From the NCBI GenBank assembly GCA_033439765.1, contig JAULSN010000001.1, positions 4,650,001-4,714,000 on the forward strand: a DNA stretch of 64,000 nucleotides, written 5' to 3'. The DNA comes from Lasiosphaeria ovina (lineage: Eukaryota; Ascomycota; Sordariomycetes; Sordariales; Lasiosphaeriaceae). The notes below the pieces were generated by a model. That model was not told the DNA's origin. It searched no databases and saw nothing but the letters and a program-made list of their open reading frames with translations. The position numbers were made by a program, and so were the translations under genes. This document shows, piece after piece, positions 34,043-44,853 of the stretch (within the stretch, counting starts at the first letter, position 1; each line of letters begins with the position of its first letter).

Positions 34043-34064
34043 GGGGGGGGGGGGGGGGGGGGGG
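34043..34064. repeat. Uninterrupted G22 homopolymer
   Basis: Twenty-two consecutive G on the plus strand, flanked by GTGTTGCGT and CGCGC. Long enough for G-quadruplex structures and for sequencing or replication slippage. Confidence 0.9.
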
Positions 34065-36270
34065 CGCGCTTCGCCGCCAACCGCCGCTTGTCACCCTCTC
34101 CTCCCCGGCACAGAAGCCCGTTGGTTGAGGGAGCCCAGCTGCAGCTTCGAGCAGTTATACAGCTACTTACTACCTTTCCTATGCTACGCTTGCAGGGCAA
34201 CAATGCAAATAGGAATGTACCGTATCCAACGGGGACGCTCCCACGTCTTGACACCCTCCAGGCGCAGCAGTCCATAGTGTACTCACTCTAGGCATGTCAC
34301 TCACTCTATGTCTGCCGGCCAAACATGGGCTTTTCCACGAGTGTGAGCCAAAGTCAGAAGAGAAGCACTAATATCGTCCGATACATAGCATGATGCTTCC
34401 GTGTATCTGATCAGCATATCCACGCGAAACAACGCGGGCAAGGCCCAGGGAGAGTGCCAAGCTGCAGGAAACAGTAATCATTCCGGATACTAGGTTGGTA
34501 CCTTGTGTACCGAGAATTTCGATACACTTCGGGGCTGGCAGCGAGAATCCCAGCCGTTTCTGACCAGAAGCGCCACTTACATGATCCCAGATCTCGTCAA
34601 ATCTAGATCTCGACAAGCTGCGCCGTTGCCTCCCTGTCCACCTCGCACTTTCCTATTACAATGGCGGGGTTGAGCTTTGTGCTCCCTGCATTTACTATCT
34701 TCCGACATGCAAACGACGCATTTGAGGTGGCTGACTGAGGCTCGCATGTCGATACTATGTGGATATGCATGCCCGGCATTAGCTTATAATCTGTGACAGT
34801 ACTGCAAGACTCCATCTGGTTGTCTTGGTTTAAGTCGGGCTGCCGTGGGTTCCGTCGCATATCTGCGCCTGCGAGACGAGGACAGCCGTTTTGAAGACAA
34901 CGGCGCAATGATTCATGGAGTACGAAACTCTCGTACGGGAAACCTCTTGACACGCATGGCCGAGGACTTGCCCGCCTGGCCTGCGTCGACCCCCGAGCGC
35001 AGTTAGGTCCGTACTCTCTCCACTTATCGCAGGCGACAGCAGTCACAAACATTTTGTGACAGGCGCGTTGTTTTTTTCTCTGGTGGTCTCCGGCTGTTCC
35101 CAGCCTGCATAGCCGTTCGACTCGACACCCCGGATGGAAAGAGGGAGCAATGCCACACCCACGAATAGGCATGGCTAAACCGGCCCCAGTGGCAGCACCG
35201 CAGTTGCGAAGTGTGCGTCCAAAGGGGTGGCAGTCCTGTTTCCTCTTTGGGTTCCGGCAGCCGGAAGGCTGGAGCAACCCAGCAAGTGATCCGTAATGCG
35301 CCAAGCGCTAAACGGTAAGGCGGATCCAAAGCGCCAGATAATTATGGCGGGTTTTCTGGCCGCACGTTGTTTTCGTCCGATTGAAGTGCCCCGGATTTTC
35401 TTTTACCCTGAAGAATTCGCCTTTTTCGATTCTTCTTTCTTCAAAGACATCAAAGGAATTGTGGAAGATCGCAAGATCTCCCTCAGACTTCGAGTTCAGA
35501 AAGTAGCTTACCGGGTACGTCTTCCTTCAAGACTCGACAAGGACGTATTAACAAGAAACAGAAGATATGAAAGCCCCCGACTTCCATTCTCGAAGCCCCG
35601 CGATTTTGGAGCCGGACGCCAGACCCCGCTCACAGAAGACCCCTGTCTGGGATTCATTCGTTTGGCCCTAAAAGGGCCCGCTCAATTCCTCGACTGCACT
35701 GGCTTGCTCCATGCTAAACACAGCGGCCGAATCCACTAGGCCAGCACGACAAGCTTCTGCTGATCCCGCCATCTGGCCCCCGAGAGGCCCCAAGAGACAA
35801 CGCAGGCCACAGCGGACCAGACCCACAGTTCGTCCGGGCAGGCGGTCGGATTCCAAGCACGTTATCGACGGCCACAAGCCCCCTCGGCCCCTCGAGCACG
35901 TAACATCCCTGTACCCACGAATCGGCAACCTTGGTCGTCCCAAATCGTTTGGCTATCTTTGCCCAACGAGCGATCCCAGCTGCTTTGACTGGCTTGATGA
36001 CCTGCGTGAGTCTCGAATCACATGTCTCCGTGCGGCTCAATTCTGCAGTTTTTTTTTTATCTACCTACATACCCCGGGCGCACAGGGCGCTCCCTGCCGT
36101 CTCTCAACAGCAACAACCTAGAAACTTTAAGCGGGTGGGGATAACCGACAAACTCTCTGCATGCACATGTGTCCTCGTCTGGCTGGCTGAGAGAGAGAGT
36201 GAAGTGTGAGTCGAGTCGAGTGAGAGAATCGACTTCGCTGGCTAGGTATATGCCTGTCTTATTCCCCCTC

Positions 36271-36287
36271 ATCACATCACATCACAT
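36271..36287. repeat. (ATCAC)3 pentanucleotide repeat
   Basis: Three ATCAC units plus AT. Confidence 0.85.
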
Positions 36288-37651
36288 GTTGCTAGTTCGG
36301 GCTGTCTGTCTCAGGAAAGAAAGCCCGATCCCTCTCCTCCCGAAACCCAATCCCTCCCTTGATTTGATTGAGACCCCTCGTTGCTCCCATCGTCCCGTCC
36401 GTTAGCCCATACCACAGTAAACCCGCTTGCTGCGAGGAGAGTTGCGGTGAAGAAAGGTGAGAGAAGAAAAACCGGGGAAGTGGGGGGACGAGGGAGGGGT
36501 TGAACGTGGGAGATAAGCCCCCCAGCGTGAAATGCAGAAAGAAAGAGAAAGAAAAAAAGGCAAAAAAAGACGTAGAGGATTATTAAAAGTCCCAAGTCGC
36601 TGACTTGGCCCGACTAAACTGCCTTGCCTTACGTATCTTACATATACCATACCCATCCTGCTGCCACTTTGGGTTTTTGTTGGGATTTGGAATCCGGCAG
36701 TTCCCCCCATACCCAACATCCATCCAATCCCAACCGAGCGATGCCGCCCTTGCTTTTTTTTCCCCTCCCGTCCTCTCCTCTCCGAATATCCCGTCTCGTC
36801 TATGTGTAGTAGTAGTAAAGGGAGAAGAAAAGAGTCTGACAAGCAAAAGTACCTTACCAGAGTCTTTGGCGGGTTTCTTTCATCTAATTACTCCAGAAGC
36901 AGCTCATGACGATGGCCTATACCCATTACTAACCTACATACCAAGTACTAAAATGAAGACAATTAATTACCTTTGTAGGTAAGCAGTTGCCGCGATATAG
37001 CAAAAAGTCAAAACAATTGAACGGCACTGGTAGAGTCATGCCGGGAGACTTAACGAACCTTACTGCCAACTGCTATGCAAGATCAAGTTTTTGCTCAGGG
37101 GGTCTTTGGTGGTAGTTACCTTGCATAGCCTCGGCCGGTTCTCCATTTCTGTCTATCCTGAGTATTGCCGATATTGGTTTCGTTCATCACCGAATAGTAG
37201 AAGTACCGTGGTGTCAACATCAAGGTGCTAGTTGGGAAGGTTGCCTTTCGGTAAAACTATTCCTGGCCAAAATCACATGGTGAATAACAACAGGCAAGTA
37301 TGTGCCCTAGGTATGAAGACGGGATGGCGAAAATCACAACGCCCGTAAGTGACACGTAAAGGAGTCAGAGAGTGAGTGAGTGAGTGAGTGGACTGATAGA
37401 TGATCCTCCTTTTTAATATTACACAAGAGAGCCTTTTCCGATATATATTCCAGTCGTGAAACTCGCGTTATGATCAATCAACCTCGTTTTCAAGCCACGC
37501 CGTAGCGTCTAGCAAACCCCCTACTCCACCGGCATTCAAGAGACAGAACAATAGACTCTCCTCCCCTTACCCACGGGTCTAACTATGTCTCCAAACACAG
37601 GGCGGGTCCAGGTGCTCGCCTGCAAAACATCAAGTCATAATGGTATAAACC

Positions 37652-40600
37652 TCAAAATGGCACGCCGGAAAAAGTCGCCATAATGTCGTTCTCGGGTGCC
37701 TGTGCCCAGTCAAGTGTCATGGTCGTCCAGAGGTCGTTGTTGTACGGTGTTGCTGTTGGCGACGGCCGGCGCTCGCAGCCTGTCTGGGGATAATCCGACT
37801 CCGGCTCTCCGCTCTGTCCTTGCCCTTGACCTTGACCTTGCCATCCCGGGGCAGCACCGTCGGGCGTAGCCGTAATCTTCTCTGCGGCAGTGAGCCGCGT
37901 CAGCCATGTGTCGTCCCAAAATTGCGGGTAGTTCGTCTCGAGGCTACCGTCAAACATGGGACAGCCTCCCACGGTAGAGTCGACCTGCATGTTCGACGAG
38001 GCGAAGCCGGGATGCGCGGCGGCGAACGCAGCCTGCTGCTCCGCTGTCAGAGACGCCGGTGCCGCTGGTGGACGCTCGACCCTAGCGACGCGTTTGTGGT
38101 ACTTCGTCCTCACCACGTCGAGCACTACCCTGCTGGCAGCTAGGGCGTCCATCTTGAGAGCTTTGCTTTTGCCGGCCTCGCTATCGACTTTCTTTCCGGC
38201 CTTGGTGTTTCCATCTTGCACAGCGATCCCAATTCGGCAGAACCGGTCAATGTATTCACCAAAGCGTAACTGGCGACGCGCTTCGGCATCATCCCAATCC
38301 GGACTGCACAATTCTGTCAGATTCTGGGTTCGTTATAGTTGCGGTAAACCCGGGGATCAAGGGTCTTCCTCAACAAAACTCCCAAACAGTAGTCGCACTC
38401 GACGCGGCGGCTGGGCTTCGGGGGCATCTGCTGATGATCCCAGTTTGAGAATTGGAAAACAAAATGAGTACATACCAGACTGGCAACGGGAATGACAACC
38501 GAAACCCGAAAATGATAGTCAGTATGTAGATACACCAGTGAATCCCCGTGCATGAGCTTAGCTCTGCGGGTGAGAGGCCTAATATATAATCCCATATGGA
38601 AATCAGGGCTGGGATGATGGACACAAGTCGGTGTGGCTCTGTGTGGAACGTGACCGCCACGGTCTTTTGCGCTTTCGGGTTTCCTGTCATGAGTAGGCCG
38701 GCGCCTGCGAGAAAGATGCGGGCGAAGCTAAATGCGACGCGGATGGATACTGGCTCCCCCGTCAGCAGGAGTTTTCGGACGAAGCATCGAGCAAGATGAT
38801 GATCACGAATTGCGTCTTACTTGTGGACGCCACTTCAGGCGACATCTTTGCCTCCCACTCGGCCAACTGTGATTCCATTCCCTTCATCATGAGCTCGATC
38901 TGCTGGTCGCTCTGGGTGCGTCCTTTCTTGATACTTCGCAGCTCGTTCGTCTCTTCGACGATCCGCAGCAAACGCGCTTGCCACGCAAGGTTGACATCAC
39001 CTCTTCCATTGCCATGCGCTTCGATGATATCGCAGCATTTGGCAGTGTAGTTTGTGTAGCCCATCGTGCGGGTTCGGGCCCAGCACGAAGAAAAGCTAGA
39101 AAGGAAAAAACGGGTTAGGCCACAAACAGGCAGGGCACGGGAAACAGTGAGAGAAATATGACAGACTTGGGCTCTGCAAATAAACCGACGAGAGAGCATG
39201 CATACCTGGATGCCAGGTAGTAACTTGCCAGGTACGTCCTGATCTCGCTGAGTCGTTCAGAACTGGGTGCTACACCGACTTTATCCGTGCCAGGGTCTTG
39301 GTCAAGCTCCAGGTCGGTGACAATGTCAACAATCATGCGAATATATTGGAAAGCCTGCTTGTTCTTCGGTCTGAGGTGGAAAGGATACCTGCAAGATGGC
39401 CGGTGAGCGCGCATACGTGATATACAATGGACCAGCAACCCAAGAGGTAAATTTGATGAGATAACAGATGTGCAAAGCATAGAGTAAGAAGACGCCTCCG
39501 CTCCGGCGAAAACAGGCCAACAATAATTGCGTTTGTGTCTTGCAGCAAACAGGAACAGTAACGGACATATTTGCCAAGCAAACAGTAAGTAGAATGGTCA
39601 AAAAAGGAGACGGGGGGTGCTTACCACGCAACGTAAACATTCAGGCCTTGAAGTAGCTCAATGCTCCTATCGCCACTGGCAACGAACTTGAGGCCCAGAA
39701 TCTTCCGGAATTCTTCGTCGTATAAGCTGTGGCCGTCTGCACATGCGGTTGTGGTCAGCTTTCAGGTTAGAGAGAGGGAAAAAAAGCGAGCAGGACGCAA
39801 TTCCGGCACCAAATACATACGAATAGTCCGACTACTGCTTGCCGCAGACAAGACAGAAAGGAGGAGAAACGGGCGATCCTTGGCAAATCCCGCCACCGTC
39901 GCGTCCGGGGAGATGAGAACGCAAGGAAAGTTATCGAGCATGACATCGCGAAACATAGCCAGCAGGCCCGCGGCAGAGTCGAGGTTGAACTGCGGCTGGA
40001 GGCCGAGACTGGCGAGGGTGCGCATTTTGGCACCGCCGCCGCCACCGCCGCCGCCACTACCACTACCGCTTCCTCCGTCTCCCACTCCCACTCCCGATGT
40101 CGTCCTCGACGAGGGCGGGATGAAGGAGCTCGGGGGCGTCGACAAGGCAGATGCACCCAGGGGCAATGACGAGGCGTGGGAAGCAACCGAGCCGCCGGAC
40201 CCGCTTAGTCGAGCCTCGGTATTCGTTTCAAAGTCGTGATACTGGCCCTGCGGGTAATAATCGGTGTGGTCATCTTGGAACAGCGACTCGGGCACGAGGC
40301 GCTCGATGAAGCCCTCGTGGTTGAGGCGGAGCTCCTCCATATTGATAGCCACCTCGACGTCCTCGGGCATGTGGACGTCGATGGTGAAGGTTTTGGAAGG
40401 GCCTGGCGGTGGAGGCATGGGGGACCTCTGCTGCTGCTGCTCCTGCGGTAGCAGTTGCTGCTGTTGGGAGGAAGAGGAGTCGGTTCTTTTGCGTGTTAGT
40501 CAAGGGCATGAAGTTACACAAGATGTGTGGGGAATGGAAAGGGCGTGCAACCGCTACAGCCGTGGCCACGATAACAAGATACCTAGGTAGGTACCAACCA

Positions 40601-41080
40601 ATATGGATGCGCGATGGGATGCTTACCGCCGGGGCTGTCTAGGCCGCCGGGTGCGGGGGCCCGTCTTGAAGATGCACTCTCGCTTGGAGTCGAGGCATCT
40701 AAGAGGTGAGCCAAGAGAAGGCGAGGTGCCAGTCAGTAAGTGGTCCTCAACCACTGGAAGATAACGTTTCAAGTTAGGAAAGAAACAAAGGAAAGAAACA
40801 AAAGAAAAGGGGGGACGATGGGGCGTGGGTGGGATGGGGGCTGAATCTCCACGCTCGATCCGTGGCCTGCAAATGGACCCCCGAGACGCAGATAGAAAGC
40901 CATTGGACCTAGACAAACGTATACATACCGCTTGCAGATGCCCAGCTGATGGACGCTGCCTTGACACTTAACCTTGGCCGCCCTGCATGCTTCGCAGGCG
41001 TTGGTGACGCGGGGCCGCGGGACAGCCTGCTGATGATGCTCGCCGCCGTCATTGGGAAGACCCTCGTCCATGGCTTCCAT
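37652..41080 (-). CDS. Zn(II)2Cys6 fungal transcription factor
   Basis: Eight exons in register: 40929-41080, 40627-40698, 40485-39821, 39736-39625, 39388-39206, 39095-38821, 38749-38476, 38303-37652. They sum to 2385 nt, 794 aa. The binuclear cluster is CX2CX6CX9CX2CX6C (Cys29, 32, 39, 49, 52, 59), ACEACRAAKVKC then CKRCLDSKREC, and an intron splits codon 51 inside it. Behind it lie the basic linker KTGPRTRRPRQPR, a Gln/Ser-rich segment and a Gly/Ser-repeat stretch. The middle homology region runs through the last exons (YPFHLRPKNKQAFQYIRMIV; FRLSFPLPVCPDWDDAEARR across the last splice). Donors are GTATGT/GTAAGC-like and branch sites CTAAC/CTAAC-like. The C-terminus is Pro/Gln-rich and acidic, a likely activation region. 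Nuclear; targets unknown. No metabolic cluster adjoins it. Confidence 0.9.
40580..40595. repeat. TACCTAGGTAGGTACC motif inside intron 2 of the Zn2Cys6 gene
   Basis: Exact TACCTAGGTA core extended by GGTACC, located in the 141-nt intron between exons 2 and 3. This shows the motif is not limited to intergenic DNA. Confidence 0.85.
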
Positions 41081-42585
41081 CGCTACTAGCACTGCACTGT
41101 GCTGTATGTACTGTACTGACTGAAGGTCGGCGGGTAGACGGCCCACCCACTGACGAAGGCAAGCGCAAGCCCTAGTGGGCCAGCAGTGCTACGGCTTGGT
41201 GTTTGTGCATATGACGTTTGCTGGCGCGATGCGGGTATGTGCCACGATGGCCGGGCAGGCTGCCAATCTCCCCGTCGCTTTTCAGCCAATTCGAAGAGAG
41301 GACAAGCGAGAAGATAACAAGGCGCGATGGGAGAGAAAAGCTGGAATTGAGCAGTCGGACCCGAGCTGTTGGGATGGAAATCACCTCAAGGGTGGAGTCG
41401 AGTCGAGAGGCGGTGTCCTGTGTGAAGGGGCCGGGCCAGAAGTTGAGGCAGGCGCGATACGGGAGTCCAACCAGTAGGTATCAATCAACTGCTGGCAGGA
41501 TTACAAACCTGGCTACGTAGTGGCAGCCTGGTGAAGTACGTAATCCGTACTATAGAGAAATGGAAAACACGTAACGCCCGAAAGGTCCGAAGGCTTGGTA
41601 GAGCCTCGAACACTTGGGTTCAATAAAGTTGTCGGAGCGGACCCGACATTGTGGAGTTGCGGAGAAGGGGTGCGCGCCAACGGTCTTGGCTCCGAAGCAG
41701 CACGGAGCTTAGAGAGAATTGGAGGGTAAGGTGATATTACCCTTGTCAACACCCTCGGCATTTAAGTCCGAGCGGCCTCGAGTTAATGCGCTAGCATTAG
41801 ACGCCCAACAACACGTCGGATACACTCAAAAGATGATAGTAAAAAAACAAATAAAAATAATATAAAAAGGTAAACATTACAAGGTAACGAATATTATAAG
41901 GTAACGACTGCTTGGCATTTATGTGATATGTCTGATGCTAGCAAAAAAACCCCCCCCCTTCCAAACCCTCCAGTGTATGCATAGCCTTTTTGTTGCAGAA
42001 AATAACAAAACTGCTTGTTATACAACGCTGGGCATCAAACATGCGCGCGTACGTACGTCTTCTTGGTCCCTCATAAATCTAAGGTAAGCTGCTAAATCAT
42101 AGTCCCATCTACCGGCATCCTGCTCGTAATCAATGCTTTTGTAGAGTCAAGAGACCGGGCATATTTATGTCCACAGCGAAGTGGAGAATAAAGATAAAAA
42201 AAAAAAAAAAAAAGGAAGCAGGCAAGATAGAAAAGGGAAAAAGGAAAAAAGGCAAAAGGCAAAACGAAATAGCAACAGTCCGTCAAGCGAGAGAGAGATA
42301 GATATGTTCAGTCGTTTGCAGACAGGAACATCTCCTCCCAGATGGCTTCGTTGAACGAAACCGCCGAACTGCCCATGCCCATATCACTTTGAGTCTGAGG
42401 GCAGGCAACCCGGCGGTCTCCCGCTTGCTGTGATCCTACACAGCCTTGAGCTGTCGTCTCTGAAATATCATTCATGGCGTATCTGTATTTGGGGACGGGG
42501 CACGGGGCACGGGGCACGTGCTCTGTCTTCTACTGTTCGTTTGTTTTGTGAACAAATCGTGTTTGTGTGTACGTGCGAGACGCAT
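41081..42585. other. Promoter side of the Zn2Cys6 gene and 3' flank of the 42586-44853 gene
   Basis: An AT-rich patch (about 41780-42250) contains a 17-bp imperfect direct repeat (41874-41907), poly-A and poly-C runs. No gene is recognised. A (GGGGCACG)3 repeat lies at about 42495-42519. Confidence 0.55.
41874..41907. repeat. 17-bp imperfect direct repeat in AT-rich patch
   Basis: Two adjacent copies share the core A-AAGGTAACGA. Three of the first seven bases differ between the copies, mostly as C/T transitions. Confidence 0.75.
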
Positions 42586-44853
42586 CTAACAACTGGTAGA
42601 TTCCTCGGAGCAGCGCACAACCTCGCAGAGTGCCCGCATCACGAGCGGGTCGAGAATCTCGGGCTCCCTCGCGCGAAGGAGCATGCACTCGACCGTTCCC
42701 GACTCGGGGGTCGTCAGCTTCAGGGTCGTGACGAGAAGGGTGATGCACCGTCCCAGTCCAGCCTGTATGTCGCGCATCGTCTTCATTTCAGTGCCGCCAC
42801 TGCTGCCCGAATCACGGCCAGCGCCGCTCGAGTTACTAGAACTTCGTTCCCACCCTCGGAGGCTAGGTTGCCGACTCTTGCTTCGTCTGAGGCACGGGTT
42901 CGCCAGGTTCGGGTGCTCCATCGATCTCGCCTCAGCCTGCGTCTGCAGCCCCAGCACGCTCGCAGCCTTCATTGGAATGGGAACGCCGTCTTCCAGAGAA
43001 TACCCGGAAAACCCGTGACTTGACCGCGGAGCAGGCCCGGGAACCGGGATAGGGGGGAGTGGGCAAAGCGTGCTCATGTAGTTGTAGGCTACGAGGTGTG
43101 CGTACAGGGCGTCGCAGAGGTAGTCTGAGCCCACCGGGAATATGTTTTTTATCGACGTCCAGTTGGGTGTGACAGGAGCTTGAGCACCCGCAGGAAAGCT
43201 AGGCCCTGCCGGGTTGGCCTGAAACTCGAAACTATGCCTAGGGCGCCGGTGTTGTATGAGCTTGGAAAAGTTCCAGCGCTTCGGCGACTTTGGGCTAGAA
43301 CCCGAGAAAGAAAACATGGACACTCCGTCGTCGCCGCCCGAGTGGGGCCTCGATCTTACTCCGTGCTTGAGCTTCTTGGAGTAGGTCCGGATCGTCTCGA
43401 TCGATAGGCTGGACGAGAGGAGCATCGTCTCTGGGAAGCAGCTTATCGAAATGCGGAGAGTATCGATCACCTCGGGAGGCAGCGGAATTCCGGGGGGAGA
43501 CATGCTTTGGAATGCCCGAGAAGGCCGGAAGCCAGCAGTTGTTCTGTGTTGCGTGTTGATCCAGGGGCCGACCCGGGCGGTTGATGGCTTTCGATGGATA
43601 TCGGGCGTTTCGACAAACAAATCCACATATGACGGCTCACCAAAGTCGATAATACTGTCAATACTGTTTCCTATCGTGTTCGCTTGAGATGGATGTCGCG
43701 GGTAGAACGGCGGAGAAGGCGCGTCGCGGCTGGGGGGATCCGGGAAGCAAGGCGTTGGGGAGAAGCTTGCGTTATGTCTGTCATGAGTCTGTGTTGACGG
43801 CGGAGAGGCGAAAGAGGATGACCTTGAGTAGAGCGTACTACCGTCGTGCACAAAGTCATCTTCGGCTGCCTTCACAGACATACCATCGCCCATCATGTCG
43901 CGATTGCAAACGGCCGATGGAGTCGATGCGACGCGACGATGTTCCCTCTTCAGCGACGACCTTCGCTTCGGAACGATAATGTGCGGCTGTATCTCGACTA
44001 AGCGCGGCCCTTCCATATGCACCCGCGCCGAGGCGGTCCGCGGCCGTTCACTGGTGCTTGCGCCATTGAACGGAAAGCGCACGAGGGTGGTGGTCGTCGC
44101 GGTGTCGGTCTTGAAGTTGGCCTCGGCAGTCTCCATTGCCGTGTCCATGGCGTTAGCTCCGTCGAACCCTAGGGCTGGCTTTGGGCGGGGGCTGAATGAA
44201 ACCGAGTCTGAGCTCCCGCCGCTTTCTGTATCGGCGGGAGCGTCGAGGTCGAAGTCGAACCAAGTTTGGTTGGGATCACGGCCCATTTTTGATGAGGATT
44301 CCAGAGCAGGCGAGACGGGTTTGCGAGAGACCAGGGAAGAACAGCGACCGGACACTGACGTGGCCGCTGTGGTGATGGACGGCCATCGAGTTTGGATGGA
44401 GGGTGACTGCATCCCCATTGATGAATCACTGGCCGAGTCGGGGCGTTCGGGCCCCAAGTCGAATTGCTCATTATGACTATGGCGCGCCGCATCAACAGAT
44501 GAAGTTAGGTCACCGACCGCAACTGGAAGATGGGATGAATGTCCCCCCACCGGCCCCTGGTGGCACGATGTCGGGGTTCGAGAAACAGCTCGCCCCTCCA
44601 AGGAGTAGTAGCCGCCAGTGTGGGAAATAGCGAGACGCTGGGGTGGACAGCCTGCTGTCATGGACTTTGAACGGAAAACAGCCTCGGACACTTGGAGATC
44701 TCTCGCCAGCAGCTCCGGCAAGTTGCAGTCGGCCACGGGCTCTTCAACGCCCAACATGTCGCTTCCGGCCGGCGGGTTATTAGGCGGCGAGTCGGGCATA
44801 GCTGACGCTGACGCAGCGGACGAGAGCAAGGTTAAGGGGAAGAGAGCCGTCAT
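42586..44853 (-). CDS. Large Ser/Pro-rich conserved-looking hypothetical protein
   Basis: A continuous frame of more than 2.3 kb ends TAG at 42586-42588. The first in-frame ATG is at 44853 (MTALFPLTLLSS), giving 755 aa. The frame is open further upstream to about 45000 without an ATG, so an upstream exon is possible. About 500 residues are disordered, with Ser/Thr/Pro and acid patches and basic motifs (PKRRSSLKREHRRVAS, a likely phosphorylated segment). The C-terminal 250 residues look folded and conserved: VIDTLRISISCFPETMLLSS, ETIRTYSKKLKHG, NWTSIKNIFPVGSDYLCDAL and YAHLVAYNYMSTLCPLPPIP, then a helical end ILDPLVMRALCEVVRC. No catalytic motif is seen and I do not recognise a named family. 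It may be a cortical or signalling adaptor, which is a guess. Confidence 0.78.
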   Translation of the reverse strand: MTALFPLTLLSSAASASAMPDSPPNNPPAGSDMLGVEEPVADCNLPELLARDLQVSEAVFRSKSMTAGCPPQRLAISHTGGYYSLEGRAVSRTPTSCHQGPVGGHSSHLPVAVGDLTSSVDAARHSHNEQFDLGPERPDSASDSSMGMQSPSIQTRWPSITTAATSVSGRCSSLVSRKPVSPALESSSKMGRDPNQTWFDFDLDAPADTESGGSSDSVSFSPRPKPALGFDGANAMDTAMETAEANFKTDTATTTTLVRFPFNGASTSERPRTASARVHMEGPRLVEIQPHIIVPKRRSSLKREHRRVASTPSAVCNRDMMGDGMSVKAAEDDFVHDGSTLYSRSSSFASPPSTQTHDRHNASFSPTPCFPDPPSRDAPSPPFYPRHPSQANTIGNSIDSIIDFGEPSYVDLFVETPDIHRKPSTARVGPWINTQHRTTAGFRPSRAFQSMSPPGIPLPPEVIDTLRISISCFPETMLLSSSLSIETIRTYSKKLKHGVRSRPHSGGDDGVSMFSFSGSSPKSPKRWNFSKLIQHRRPRHSFEFQANPAGPSFPAGAQAPVTPNWTSIKNIFPVGSDYLCDALYAHLVAYNYMSTLCPLPPIPVPGPAPRSSHGFSGYSLEDGVPIPMKAASVLGLQTQAEARSMEHPNLANPCLRRSKSRQPSLRGWERSSSNSSGAGRDSGSSGGTEMKTMRDIQAGLGRCITLLVTTLKLTTPESGTVECMLLRAREPEILDPLVMRALCEVVRCSEESTSC

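Larger units (their letters stand above)
27461..37651. other. Ten-kilobase interval without a convincing gene
   Basis: The longest frames (221 aa at 30586-31251 plus; 233 aa at 34603-35304 minus; 182 aa at 31865-32413 plus; 147 aa at 35296-35739 plus) mostly lack an ATG start or any recognisable domain and have random-like composition. I see no transposase, reverse transcriptase, terminal repeats or tRNA. It contains TAGGTA motifs (about 28165, 28561, 30507, 31345), a 16-bp tandem repeat, a GTACACGTGTAC palindrome (31859-31870) and a 22-base G run. It could be long regulatory DNA, degenerated sequence, or host small multi-exon genes that I cannot see by eye. Confidence 0.45.

Noticed and set aside
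34603..35304. 233-aa minus-strand frame
   Set aside because: Starts from TTG, has random-like Cys/Arg composition and no family resemblance.
35296..35739. 147-aa plus-strand frame with ATG
   Set aside because: Has an ATG and some aromatic residues but no domain, and no splice or promoter support.
38304..38475. Extra coding exon inside the last intron of the Zn2Cys6 gene
   Set aside because: Splicing directly from 38476 to 38303 restores FPLPVCPDWDDAEARR, a typical continuous motif, so the 172-nt stretch is an intron.
39661..40239. 192-aa plus frame opposite the Zn2Cys6 gene
   Set aside because: Antisense shadow of exon 3, whose minus-strand reading fits the gene exactly.
37652..41080. Regulator of a secondary-metabolite cluster
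   Set aside because: No polyketide synthase, NRPS, terpene synthase, P450 or transporter occurs in the neighbourhood.
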